From Motilimonas sp. E26 (GTDB lineage Bacteria > Pseudomonadota > Gammaproteobacteria > Enterobacterales > CBDFNC01): a DNA stretch of 63,214 nt. Shown piece after piece: positions 35,782 to 44,653 of this stretch. Under the pieces are notes generated by a model, which had not been told where the DNA came from, did no database searches, and saw only the letters and a program-made list of their open reading frames with translations. Location: contig NZ_JAIBHJ010000023.1 in the NCBI RefSeq assembly GCF_021278025.1, positions 1 through 63,214 on the forward strand, in the 5' to 3' direction. The first letter of the stretch is position 1. Each line of letters begins with the position of its first letter. Position numbers and translations under genes: made by a program.

Positions 35782-36972
35782 ATGAGCAATATTTTGCCTC
35801 TAATCGGACGCGACAAAGCGTTGTTTGTATCTGACATTACTGCTCATGATGAAGAGTTAAAGCGCATCGTATCTAGCTCAAGGTTTCTTGTTTTAGGCGG
35901 AGCTGGTTCAATCGGTCAAGCTGTAACAAAAGAGATTTTCAAACGTAATCCAAAGAAATTACATGTCGTTGATATTAGTGAAAACAACATGGTTGAGTTA
36001 GTTCGAGATATCCGTAGTTCATTTGGTTACATTGATGGCGATTTTCAAACGTTTGCATTAGACATTGGCTCAATCGAGTATGATGCGTTTATTAAATCGG
36101 ATGGGAAATATGATTATGTACTAAACCTATCGGCTTTAAAGCATGTCCGTAGCGAGAAAGACCCCTTTACGTTAATGCGCATGATCGAAGTAAACATATT
36201 TAATACCGATAAAACCATCCAGCAGTCGATAGATGCAGGTGTAAAAAAATATTTTTGCGTGTCTACTGATAAAGCCGCTAATCCAGTTAACATGATGGGA
36301 GCTTCTAAGCGCATTATGGAAATGTTTCTAATGCGTAAAAGTGAGCAGATTTCTATTTCTACTGCTCGCTTTGCAAATGTTGCTTTTTCTGATGGCTCGT
36401 TACTTCATGGGTTTAACCAGCGCTTACAAAAGAATCAGCCAATTGTTGCTCCCAATGACATTAAACGTTATTTCGTCACCCCTCAAGAATCAGGCGAGTT
36501 GTGCTTAATGTCATGCATTTTTGGTGAAAATCGCGATATCTTTTTCCCTAAATTAAGCGAAGCTCTCCACCTCATAACATTTGCAGATATAGCTGTGAAA
36601 TATTTAGAACAAAGAGGTTTAAAGCCTTACTTGTGTCAAACAGAAGATCAGGCGCGAGAATTATCTAATACTTTACCGGCTCAAGGTAAGTGGCCTTGTT
36701 TATTCACCTCAAGTGATACAACAGGTGAGAAAGATTTCGAGGAGTTTTTTACAAATAAAGAAACACTGGATATGGATCGCTTTAGCAATTTAGGCATTAT
36801 TAAAAACGAGCCACTTTATGACCAATCACTTCTTAAGCTATTCGAAACCACAATAGATAAAATGAAGTCAGATTGCGGATGGAGTAAAGATGAAATAGTG
36901 AAGCTCTTTTTTACTATGATCCCTGATTTTGGTCATAAAGAAACGGGTAAATATCTTGATAGTAAGATGTAA
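35782..36972 (+). CDS. legB: Nucleotide-sugar 4,6-dehydratase, LegB-type
   Basis: A 396-aa soluble SDR of the polysaccharide_synth_2 family: LGGAGSIGQAV in the N-terminal third, LSALKHVRSEKDP, and the active-site stretch STDKAANPVNMMGASKR with Met for the usual Tyr. It has no membrane domain, unlike the WbpM-like protein at 26311-28206. In legionaminic acid synthesis LegB dehydrates GDP- or UDP-GlcNAc to the 4-keto-6-deoxy sugar. The adjacent aminotransferase, 2-epimerase and synthase genes give the assignment. It is not PseB-like, because no PseC/PseH-type genes follow. Confidence 0.87.
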   Translation: MSNILPLIGRDKALFVSDITAHDEELKRIVSSSRFLVLGGAGSIGQAVTKEIFKRNPKKLHVVDISENNMVELVRDIRSSFGYIDGDFQTFALDIGSIEYDAFIKSDGKYDYVLNLSALKHVRSEKDPFTLMRMIEVNIFNTDKTIQQSIDAGVKKYFCVSTDKAANPVNMMGASKRIMEMFLMRKSEQISISTARFANVAFSDGSLLHGFNQRLQKNQPIVAPNDIKRYFVTPQESGELCLMSCIFGENRDIFFPKLSEALHLITFADIAVKYLEQRGLKPYLCQTEDQARELSNTLPAQGKWPCLFTSSDTTGEKDFEEFFTNKETLDMDRFSNLGIIKNEPLYDQSLLKLFETTIDKMKSDCGWSKDEIVKLFFTMIPDFGHKETGKYLDSKM

Positions 36973-37036
36973 CCAAATTTACTACACGTGTATTTAGTCT
37001 AGTTGATCCATTTCAGTTTAGAATGAGAGTCAAGTA

Positions 37037-38176
37037 ATGAGCCATACTTCAATCGTTGAATTTGTTCGTGAATTGTATCAAACCAATGAGTTTATCCCGC
37101 TTCATGCACCAAGGTTTGATGGCAATGAGCAGAATTATGTTTTAGAAACAATACAGAGCACGTTTGTTTCTAGCGTTGGCAAATTTGTCGATGAATTTGA
37201 AAAAAAGATTGAAAATTACACCGGAAGCGCTAAAGCGGTTGCTACTGTAAATGGGACCGCTGCCTTACATGCTTCGCTATATATGGCTGGTGTTCAAAGT
37301 GGTGATTTTGTTATTACTCAAGCTTTAACCTTTGTTGCAACATGCAATGCCTTATATCACATGGGGGCAGAGCCTATTTTTGTGGACGTATCCCCTGTAA
37401 GTTTGGGGTTATGTCCAAAGGCAGTTGACGAGTTTCTGACACAACATGCGACTTTGACAGATATGGGGTGCGTACATAAGCAAACCAAGCGGCCTATTCG
37501 GGCTGTTGTTCCTATGCATACATTTGGCCATCCTGTTGAACTAGATGAGTTAATTGCAGTTTGTCATAAATGGAATCTAACTCTTGTTGAAGACGCCGCG
37601 GAAAGTTTAGGTTCATTTTACAAAGGCAGGCACACTGGTACTCTTGGTGATTTTGGAGCAGTTAGTTTTAACGGTAACAAAATCATTACCACAGGTGGCG
37701 GTGGTATGGTTTTATGTAAAACGGTAGAACTAGGTGCGCATACTAAACATGTCACCACAACAGCAAAAGTGCCTCACCCGTATGAGTTTTATCACGATGA
37801 AGCAGGCTTTAATTACCGTATGCCAAACTTAAATGCAGCGCTCGGTTGTGCTCAAATGGAAGTATTAGAGCAATATCTGATCCAAAAGCGAGAGTTGGCT
37901 AACCGTTACCAAGATTTTTTTGCAAAGGGCGATTTTAAATTTGTCGTAGAGCCTGAGTATGCCAAATCAAATTACTGGCTAAATGCGGTAATTTGCCCAT
38001 CAGCACAAGCAAGAGATGCACTACTAAAAGAAACAAATGAATCAGGAGTTATGACGCGTCCTATTTGGCAATTAATGCATCGATTGCCCATGTTCAAAAA
38101 TGCACCTCGTGGTGAGTTAACGCAATCAGAACACATTGAAATGCATTTGATTAACTTACCTAGTAGTCCAATTTAA
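37037..38176 (+). CDS. legC: PLP aminotransferase LegC
   Basis: A 379-aa DegT/DnrJ/EryC1-family aminotransferase. It has TVNGTAALHASLYMAG (cofactor phosphate binding), EDAAESLGS with the pyridine-N Asp, and SFNGNKIITTGGGG with the PLP lysine. The N-terminal FIPLHAPRFDGNE is typical of LegC rather than PseC. It adds the 4-amino group to the keto sugar made by LegB. Order B-C-G-I follows the pathway. The C-terminus ends early in comparison with some relatives, but the catalytic residues are complete. Confidence 0.88.
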   Translation: MSHTSIVEFVRELYQTNEFIPLHAPRFDGNEQNYVLETIQSTFVSSVGKFVDEFEKKIENYTGSAKAVATVNGTAALHASLYMAGVQSGDFVITQALTFVATCNALYHMGAEPIFVDVSPVSLGLCPKAVDEFLTQHATLTDMGCVHKQTKRPIRAVVPMHTFGHPVELDELIAVCHKWNLTLVEDAAESLGSFYKGRHTGTLGDFGAVSFNGNKIITTGGGGMVLCKTVELGAHTKHVTTTAKVPHPYEFYHDEAGFNYRMPNLNAALGCAQMEVLEQYLIQKRELANRYQDFFAKGDFKFVVEPEYAKSNYWLNAVICPSAQARDALLKETNESGVMTRPIWQLMHRLPMFKNAPRGELTQSEHIEMHLINLPSSPI

Positions 38177-38219
38177 ATTTAATTAAGTTGATAGAATTAG
38201 GAATAGCAAGTTTAGTATT

Positions 38220-39389
38220 ATGACTAGAAAAATTGCGGTTTTCACTGGTACACGGGCAGAGTACGGACTTCTATTTTGGCTGCTAAAAGACGTTCAAAAT
38301 GATCCAGAGCTTTGTTTGCAGCTTCTTGTATCTGGAATGCATTTATCGCCTGAATTTGGTGAGACCTATAAGCAAATAGAGCAAGATGGTTTCAATATTG
38401 ACGAGAAGATAGAAATTTTATTGTCGTCTGATTCCGCTGTGGGTACAGCTAAAAGCATGGGATTAGGAGTGTTAGGTTTTTCTGATGCACTCGCACGATT
38501 GCAACCCGATGTACTGGTCATTTTAGGCGACCGTTTTGAAGCGTTAGCAGCGGCTCAAACGGCAATGATCATGCGCATTCCCATTCTTCATTTGCATGGT
38601 GGGGAGATCACAGAAGGGGCTTATGATGACGCTATTCGGCATGCAATAACCAAGTTGAGTTACCTCCATGGCACATCAACAGAAGAGTATCGTCAGCGGG
38701 TAATACAGCTTGGTGAATCACCAGATAGGGTGAAAAATGTAGGCGCAATAGGTTTAGACCACCTAAAACGTGCAACTTTCATGACAGTTGTTGAATTATC
38801 TGAATCCCTTAATTTTAAAATAGATAAGCCATACTTCCTTGTTACCTACCATCCCGTCACTCTTGGTGGTGAAGAGCCTATTGCGAGCTTTCAAGCACTG
38901 CTTGATGCCCTAGATGAGTATCCCAACTACCAAGTGATCCTTACCTACCCTAATGCGGATGATGGTGGGCGTCGAATTATTCCTATTTTGGAAGAATACG
39001 CGCGGAATAATTCTACACGTGTTTTTGCTATACCCTCTTTAGGTCAGGTTCGCTACCTCAGCGCTGTTGCCAATGCTGTAGCTGTAATTGGCAATTCATC
39101 AAGCGGTATTATTGAAGTGCCAGCCTTTGATGTGCCAACCGTAAACATTGGATCAAGACAAAAAGGACGCTTAGCTGCAAAAAGCGTGTTGAATGCAGAG
39201 CCTAATAAAAGGGCTATTTCGGCTGCAATCAGCGTCGCAATATCTCGTACTTATAAGCATGACAATGAGAAAGTACCTAATCCATATGGCCAAGGTGACA
39301 CAAGCAGCCAAGTGATTGAGATGATCAAGTCGCTTGAGTTCAAACCAAGTAAAACCTTTTACGATATAAACTTTAACGACGTTAAGTGA
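38220..39389 (+). CDS. legG: UDP/GDP-N-acetyl-bacillosamine-type 2-epimerase (hydrolysing), LegG/NeuC family
   Basis: A 389-aa GT-B-fold epimerase of the WecB/NeuC family: KIAVFTGTRAEYGLLFWLL at the N-terminus, ILGDRFEALAAA, HLHGGEITEGAYDDAIRHA and IGNSSSGIIEVPAF. Hydrolysing members release the free 2-epimerised sugar (2,4-diacetamido-2,4,6-trideoxymannose in this pathway) for the synthase. The context with LegB, LegC and LegI makes LegG more likely than sialic acid NeuC. Confidence 0.88.
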   Translation: MTRKIAVFTGTRAEYGLLFWLLKDVQNDPELCLQLLVSGMHLSPEFGETYKQIEQDGFNIDEKIEILLSSDSAVGTAKSMGLGVLGFSDALARLQPDVLVILGDRFEALAAAQTAMIMRIPILHLHGGEITEGAYDDAIRHAITKLSYLHGTSTEEYRQRVIQLGESPDRVKNVGAIGLDHLKRATFMTVVELSESLNFKIDKPYFLVTYHPVTLGGEEPIASFQALLDALDEYPNYQVILTYPNADDGGRRIIPILEEYARNNSTRVFAIPSLGQVRYLSAVANAVAVIGNSSSGIIEVPAFDVPTVNIGSRQKGRLAAKSVLNAEPNKRAISAAISVAISRTYKHDNEKVPNPYGQGDTSSQVIEMIKSLEFKPSKTFYDINFNDVK

Positions 39390-39396
39390 GAGAACA

Positions 39397-40470
39397 ATGA
39401 CTCTAATTATTGCTGAAGCTGGTGTTAATCATAATGGCAATGAAAAATTAGCTTTTGAACTAGTTGATGCCGCATATAAAGCTGGCGCAGATATCGTTAA
39501 GTTTCAAACTTTCAAAGCAAAAAATTTGGTCACTGAAGATGCGAAGCAAGCAGAATATCAAGTAACAAACACCCAAAAACAAGAATCACAACTGGCTATG
39601 TTGAGCCGTTTAGAGCTTTCATACGACGCGCATCACCAACTAGTAAATCACTGCGAATCTCTGGGCATTGAATTTTTATCTACTGCATTTGATTCAGAAA
39701 GTTTAGATTTTCTAGTCAACGATTTAGGCTTAACTCGCCTCAAAATACCTTCTGGCGAAATAACAAATGCTCCTCTAGTGCTTGAACATGCAAGAACAGG
39801 CTGTGATTTGATAGTGTCTACTGGTATGGCAACCTTATCAGAAATTGAAGCTGTATTAGGGGTGATAGCATTTGGCTATATTGCAGATAAAACAGCCACA
39901 CCGAGTGAATTTGCATTTCAACAAGCTTATGCATCGGAAGCGGGACAACAAGCGCTTAAACAAAAAGTAACGATTTTACATTGTACAACTGAATATCCTG
40001 CGCCGATGGCTGAGATAAATCTAAAAGCAATGGATACACTTGGGCGTGCGTTTGAGCTTCCTGCTGGTTATTCAGATCATAGTGAAGGAATTACCATTCC
40101 TATCGCAGCTGTTGCGCGAGGTGCGGTGCTGATTGAAAAGCATTTCACTCTTGATAAAAATATGGAAGGCCCAGATCATAAAGCCTCGCTCGAACCGCAA
40201 GAGCTTGCAGCAATGGTGAAAGCTATTCGCCAAGTAGAAATTGCTTTGGGAGTGGGAGTTAAAAGCCCTACTGTGTCAGAGGTAAAAAATAAGGCTGTTG
40301 CACGTAAGAGCTTAGTCGCAGCAAAAGACATTAAAGCTGGTGAAATATGGTCGCAGGCTAATTTGACCATTAAACGTCCTGGTTCAGGCGTGTCTCCTTA
40401 TCGCTATTGGGAGCTTTTGGGCAAAGAAGCTTCCCATACTTATCAAGCTGGAGATTTAATTGTTGAGTAG
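39397..40470 (+). CDS. legI: N,N'-diacetyllegionaminate synthase LegI (NeuB family)
   Basis: A 357-aa PEP-condensing synthase. The TIM-barrel domain starts IIAEAGVNHNGNEKLAFEL and contains VKFQTFKA, KIPSGEITN, HCTTEYPAP and GYSDHSEG. The C-terminal SAF/antifreeze-like domain begins near RKSLVAAKDIKAGE. It condenses the free hexose derivative with PEP into a nine-carbon nonulosonic acid. It is 7 nt from the preceding stop. Legionaminic is preferred to pseudaminic or neuraminic acid from the neighbours, but the stereochemistry cannot be proved from sequence. Confidence 0.9.
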   Translation: MTLIIAEAGVNHNGNEKLAFELVDAAYKAGADIVKFQTFKAKNLVTEDAKQAEYQVTNTQKQESQLAMLSRLELSYDAHHQLVNHCESLGIEFLSTAFDSESLDFLVNDLGLTRLKIPSGEITNAPLVLEHARTGCDLIVSTGMATLSEIEAVLGVIAFGYIADKTATPSEFAFQQAYASEAGQQALKQKVTILHCTTEYPAPMAEINLKAMDTLGRAFELPAGYSDHSEGITIPIAAVARGAVLIEKHFTLDKNMEGPDHKASLEPQELAAMVKAIRQVEIALGVGVKSPTVSEVKNKAVARKSLVAAKDIKAGEIWSQANLTIKRPGSGVSPYRYWELLGKEASHTYQAGDLIVE

Positions 40471-41119
40471 TAACAGTTTAAAACCGCTCATTATCATCGG
40501 TGCCGGTGGTCATGCGAGTGTGTTGGTTGATATTTTACGTACGCAAAATCGTGAAATATTAGCGGTTGTTTCTCCTGATCAAATCATTAATCGAAAGGTT
40601 TTTGCAGGTATTAAACACTTAAAAAATGATGATGGCATTTTGGCTTACTCGCCTGAAGATGTATTACTTGTTAATGGCATCGGGATGATGCCGAAAACAA
40701 ACATTAAGCGTAGAGTGAGTGAACGTTTTTTGTCACTTGGCTACCACTTTGAAAAAGTCATCTCCGATAGTGCAAATGTTTCTAGTTATGCAAGCGTAGG
40801 AGAAGGCGTGCAGATTCTTCAAGGTTCACTCATTCAAGCGGGTGCGATTATTGGCAGTCATTCAATCATTAATAGTGGCGTGATCATCGAACATGATACA
40901 AGCATTGGTCGATATAATCACATTGCACCAAGAGCCGTAGTGTGTGGTCAGAGTTTAACAAAAGAGGATGTCTTTGTGGGAGCAGGGGCGACGATTATTC
41001 AAAATATCGTTATAGAAGAGCAAGCCATAGTCGGTGCAGGGGTTATTGTTACATCGAACATACCTGTTAATAGTGTTTGTTATCCGTCAAGAACAAAAAT
41101 CATTAAGGCTAATTCATGA
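40460..41119 (+). CDS. NeuD/PglD-type sugar N-acetyltransferase (LegH role)
   Basis: A 219-aa protein with an N-terminal Rossmann-like PglD domain (PLIIIGAGGHASVLVDIL) and a C-terminal left-handed beta-helix of hexapeptide repeats (VGEGVQILQGSLIQAGAIIG ...). This matches the NeuD/PglD acetyltransferases that acetylate the 4-amino sugar in bacillosamine and legionaminic pathways. It starts at a TTG (40460 or 40463) with GGAG at 40450-40453, inside the end of legI. It overlaps the next gene by 4 nt. Confidence 0.85.
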   Translation: MLSSNSLKPLIIIGAGGHASVLVDILRTQNREILAVVSPDQIINRKVFAGIKHLKNDDGILAYSPEDVLLVNGIGMMPKTNIKRRVSERFLSLGYHFEKVISDSANVSSYASVGEGVQILQGSLIQAGAIIGSHSIINSGVIIEHDTSIGRYNHIAPRAVVCGQSLTKEDVFVGAGATIIQNIVIEEQAIVGAGVIVTSNIPVNSVCYPSRTKIIKANS

Positions 41120-42174
41120 GTCAGAGCTGGAAAAATGTATTGATAAGTCCGGACAGTACAATCATTCAGGCGTTAAAGATTATCGATACTGAAGCGCTCA
41201 GAGTGGCTATTGTGGTTGGTGACGATCAGCGTTTAATTGGTGTTGTAACAGATGGCGATATTCGTCGTGGTATTCTAAATGGATTAACACTTGATACCGA
41301 AGTTTCAAAAGTAATGAATACATCGCCGGTAACAGCTTGTGCCAATACAGCGAAGAAAGAGTTGATTAAATTGATGGAAGAGAAAGACATACTTTCAATT
41401 CCACTAATTGAAAATGGGTGCATAGTTGGCTTAGAAACACTTAATCATTTATTCGAAAAGCCTGTTTATCAAAACCCCGTTTTTATCATGGCAGGTGGGT
41501 TTGGAACAAGATTGAAGCCTCTAACAGATAATTGCCCTAAACCAATGTTGAAAGTAGGCGGTAAACCCATTTTAGAAACACTCATTCGTAGTTTTATAAG
41601 CGCTGGTTTTGTTAATTTCTATATTTCAACGCACTACATGCCGGAACTCATTAAAAATTACTTTGGTGATGGTTCACAACTAGGGGGGTCTATTACATAT
41701 GTACATGAATCATCTCCTTTAGGTACAGGCGGGGCTTTAGGATTGCTACCGAGTAGTTTACCTCAAAGCTTACCACTTATTATGATTAATGGTGATGTTC
41801 TTACTAAAGTTGATTTTCAAAGGCTTCTTGTATTTCATAATGAGAATCAGGCGGATGCAACTATGTGCGTTCGTGAATATGATTATCAAATTCCATATGG
41901 TGTAATCAATGGTGAAGGGAGTAAAATCAAAAGTATGGTTGAAAAGCCGATCCAAAGGTTTTTCGTCAATGCAGGAATTTACGTGGTGTCTCCGAAAGTT
42001 GTACAGTCGGTCCCTGAGAATCACAAGATAGATATGCCAACTCTTCTTGAGCAGCATATGCGAGACAACGACAATATTTTAATGTTTCCTATTCACGAAT
42101 ACTGGTTAGATATTGGTCGAATGGATGACTTTAACCGAGCACAAGCTGATATCCACACCTTGGGTTTGGACTAA
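41116..42174 (+). CDS. CBS-domain nucleotidyltransferase, PtmE-like
   Basis: A 352-aa protein with two CBS domains (residues 1 to about 118) fused to a nucleotidyltransferase domain beginning FIMAGGFGTRLKPLT and containing PKPMLKVGGKPILE, INGDVLTKVDF and EKPIQRFFVNAGIY. The same fusion occurs in Campylobacter jejuni PtmE, the GTP-dependent GlcN-1-P transferase that makes GDP-linked precursors for legionaminic acid. I infer the same here. Other members activate different sugars. Its position inside the leg genes supports the assignment. Confidence 0.83.
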   Translation: MSQSWKNVLISPDSTIIQALKIIDTEALRVAIVVGDDQRLIGVVTDGDIRRGILNGLTLDTEVSKVMNTSPVTACANTAKKELIKLMEEKDILSIPLIENGCIVGLETLNHLFEKPVYQNPVFIMAGGFGTRLKPLTDNCPKPMLKVGGKPILETLIRSFISAGFVNFYISTHYMPELIKNYFGDGSQLGGSITYVHESSPLGTGGALGLLPSSLPQSLPLIMINGDVLTKVDFQRLLVFHNENQADATMCVREYDYQIPYGVINGEGSKIKSMVEKPIQRFFVNAGIYVVSPKVVQSVPENHKIDMPTLLEQHMRDNDNILMFPIHEYWLDIGRMDDFNRAQADIHTLGLD

Positions 42175-43160
42175 TGGAAAGAGCTGCTGTTGTTGGGTTG
42201 GGAAATATCGCTACTCGCCATCGTCGAAACTTAAAACAATTGTTTCCGAATCTGCAATTATATGCTATGTCGGCAAGCGGGCGTATTCCTCAAGAAATCG
42301 TTAATGATGCAGATCATTTAGTGCCTTCAATTGATGCGTTGATAGAACAGCGTGTTCAACTCGTAATCGTTGCATCGCCTGCGCCGTTCCATGCCGCGCA
42401 CGCTATCCCTCTGATTGAAGCTGGCATTCCAGTTTTAATAGAGAAACCGGTGACAGCAACCCTCGATGAATTAAAGATGCTGCAGGGTGTTGCCTCACAA
42501 TATCAAACACCTATTGCAATTGGTTATTGCCTACGTTATCTATCTTCTGCGCTGGAAATAAAGAGCCTACTCGCGTCAGATAAAGTCGGGTATTTATATC
42601 ATGCTCATATCGAGATTGGGCAGTATTTGCCGGACTGGCGTCCTAGTAAGGACTATCGTAAGAGTGTTTCAGCTAAAGCAAGTTTAGGTGGTGGTGCTTT
42701 GTTAGAACTTAGCCATGAGTTTGACTACACCCAATGGCTATTGGGGGAGTTGATCTTAGAGCACGCTATATTGCGTCAAACTGAAGAGCTTAGCCTGGAA
42801 GTTGAAGATAGCGCAGACATGCTTTTGAGCACCACAAAGCAAGCCATTGTGCATATGCACTTCGATTTTTTGCAGCGAAATGCGTATCGCCAGTGCCGTT
42901 TTGTGGGCAGTAAAGGAGCATTGGAGTGGGACTTAATCGGCAATGAAATTCGATTCGTATCACCTCAAGGTGCTCAAGTACTTTACAGTGAACCAACGTG
43001 GGATAAAAACCAAATGTATACGGCAATGATTACTGATTTTGCCGCGCTTATCCAAAAACAGCCAAATCAATGTGTTTCACTTGCAGAGGCGGCGAAAAGT
43101 GTTGAACTGATAGAACATATCAAACAGCGTTTTCCAATGAGATCTGTATCGGGTGAATGA
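42174..43160 (+). CDS. Gfo/Idh/MocA family oxidoreductase
   Basis: A 328-aa NAD(P)-dependent oxidoreductase: the Rossmann motif VVGLGNIATRH at the N-terminus, VASPAPFHAAHA, and PVLIEKPVTATLDE with the family EKP motif; the C-terminal domain has LGGGALLELSHEFDY. Such genes accompany many nonulosonic acid clusters. The reaction is not established, and a modification of the sugar before or after CMP activation is possible. It is TAATG-coupled to the nucleotidyltransferase. Confidence 0.82.
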   Translation: MERAAVVGLGNIATRHRRNLKQLFPNLQLYAMSASGRIPQEIVNDADHLVPSIDALIEQRVQLVIVASPAPFHAAHAIPLIEAGIPVLIEKPVTATLDELKMLQGVASQYQTPIAIGYCLRYLSSALEIKSLLASDKVGYLYHAHIEIGQYLPDWRPSKDYRKSVSAKASLGGGALLELSHEFDYTQWLLGELILEHAILRQTEELSLEVEDSADMLLSTTKQAIVHMHFDFLQRNAYRQCRFVGSKGALEWDLIGNEIRFVSPQGAQVLYSEPTWDKNQMYTAMITDFAALIQKQPNQCVSLAEAAKSVELIEHIKQRFPMRSVSGE

Positions 43161-43176
43161 GAAGGTTAATGATCGA

Positions 43177-43863
43177 ATGAAAAATTTTGCTTTTATTTTT
43201 GCAAGAGGTGGCTCTAAGGGGCTGCCACGGAAAAATATCAAACTTTTAGCTGGCAAACCGTTGTTGCAATATTCGGTTGATACGGCTTTGGCCACACCTT
43301 TGATTGAGCATGTGTTTGTTTCAACCGATGACTCAGAGATTGCTGAAGTCGCAATTGCCGCTGGTGCAATTGTTATCGACCGACCAGCAGAGCTAGCCAG
43401 CGATACTAGCCCTGAATGGCTTTCTTGGCGCCATGCTATCGAATGGGTCCGAACGAGCTATGGTGAATTTGATGGTTTTGTTAGCTTACCTGCTACAAGT
43501 CCATTAAGGAGTGTTGGCGATGTTGAAGGGGCAATATCTAAGCTGAACACTACAGAAGCGGATGTATGTATCTCTGTAACACCAGCTAGTCGTAGTCCCT
43601 TTTTCAATATGGTTAAGCTGGCCGAGTCCGGAATGGTTGAACTTGTCAATAAGCCACACGCAGAGGTTTCGCGTCGCCAAGATGCACCGTCGGTATTTGA
43701 TATCACCACGGTAGTGTATGCCACGACCCCCAACTTTGTTTTGAACCACTATGGGATTTTTTCTGGTAAAGTCACCAGTATTGAAGTGCCAAAAGAGCGA
43801 GCAGTTGATATCGACGATATTTATGATTTCAAGTTGGCAGAAGCGATAATTGAGGGACACTAA
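43177..43863 (+). CDS. legF: CMP-legionaminate cytidylyltransferase (LegF/NeuA-like)
   Basis: A 228-aa acylneuraminate cytidylyltransferase family protein: FARGGSKGLPRKNIKLLAGKPL, VSTDDSEIAEVA, SLPATSPLRSVGDVEGAI. The upstream GTG at 43153 keeps the frame open, but the ATG at 43177 gives the normal family start. It activates the nonulosonic acid with CTP for transfer. It is coupled by TAATG to the next gene. No dedicated nonulosonic acid transferase could be named in the window; the unrecognised 49678-50856 protein is a candidate. Confidence 0.9.
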   Translation: MKNFAFIFARGGSKGLPRKNIKLLAGKPLLQYSVDTALATPLIEHVFVSTDDSEIAEVAIAAGAIVIDRPAELASDTSPEWLSWRHAIEWVRTSYGEFDGFVSLPATSPLRSVGDVEGAISKLNTTEADVCISVTPASRSPFFNMVKLAESGMVELVNKPHAEVSRRQDAPSVFDITTVVYATTPNFVLNHYGIFSGKVTSIEVPKERAVDIDDIYDFKLAEAIIEGH

Positions 43864-44636
43864 TGGAAAAGCTACTTGAAAACAAAGCTATCTTTGTAGC
43901 GGGCGCTGGAGGTCTTTTGGGGACTAGGCTAGTTTCCGCTTTGCTTAAACAAGATGCAAGGGTTATTGCTGCAGATATAAGTTTGGAGGGAATGCAAGCT
44001 CGTCTTTCTTCTTTGGGTATTAATATCAATGATGAAAGGTTGTCTTGCCGCGAGTTGGATGTAACTAATGAAGTTGATGTAACGAAGTTTTTTAAGCAAC
44101 ATGATTTACAGCTCGATGGAGCTGTAAATGCGACTTATCCAAGAAATAAAACTTACGGTAAGCATCTTTTTGATGTGAGCTTAGAGAGTTTTAATGAAAA
44201 CTTATCCTTACATTTGGGGAGTGCTTTTCTCTTCACCCAACAATGCGCCTCATTTTTTAAGTCGAGGCAAAATTCATTTTCGCTGGTGAATATTTCCTCA
44301 ATTTATGGGGTGGTTGCACCGAAATTCGAGATCTATAACAACACACCAATGACGATGCCAGTTGAATACGCTGCAATCAAATCAGCTATCCTGCATCTTA
44401 ACAAATACGTGGTGTCCTACGTAAATGACAGCCGTTTTCGAATCAACTGTGTAAGTCCGGGTGGTATTTTTGATAACCAACCAGATGCTTTTTTGCAAGC
44501 TTATAAGGATAAAACGCATGGTGCAGGGATGTTGGATGTTGAAGAAATTGTAGGCTCTGTGCTGTTTTTGCTCTCTGAGCAATCACGCTATGTCACAGGG
44601 CAAAATTTAGTTGTAGATGATGGTTTCAGTTTGTAA
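43863..44636 (+). CDS. Short-chain dehydrogenase, PtmA-like
   Basis: A 257-aa classical SDR. It has VAGAGGLLGTRLV at the N-terminus, Ser in VNISSIYG, and YAAIK (YxxxK), and ends in the typical GQNLVVDDGFS. Campylobacter PtmA, part of the GDP-precursor branch of legionaminic acid synthesis, is an SDR in the same type of cluster. That identity is inferred from context only. Confidence 0.82.
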   Translation: MEKLLENKAIFVAGAGGLLGTRLVSALLKQDARVIAADISLEGMQARLSSLGININDERLSCRELDVTNEVDVTKFFKQHDLQLDGAVNATYPRNKTYGKHLFDVSLESFNENLSLHLGSAFLFTQQCASFFKSRQNSFSLVNISSIYGVVAPKFEIYNNTPMTMPVEYAAIKSAILHLNKYVVSYVNDSRFRINCVSPGGIFDNQPDAFLQAYKDKTHGAGMLDVEEIVGSVLFLLSEQSRYVTGQNLVVDDGFSL

Positions 44637-44653
44637 AAATTAAAAGGTCAGTT

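Noticed and set aside
43504-43860. 118-codon minus-strand frame antisense to legF
   Set aside because: Lies entirely inside a clearly conserved gene on the other strand, with unlikely composition.
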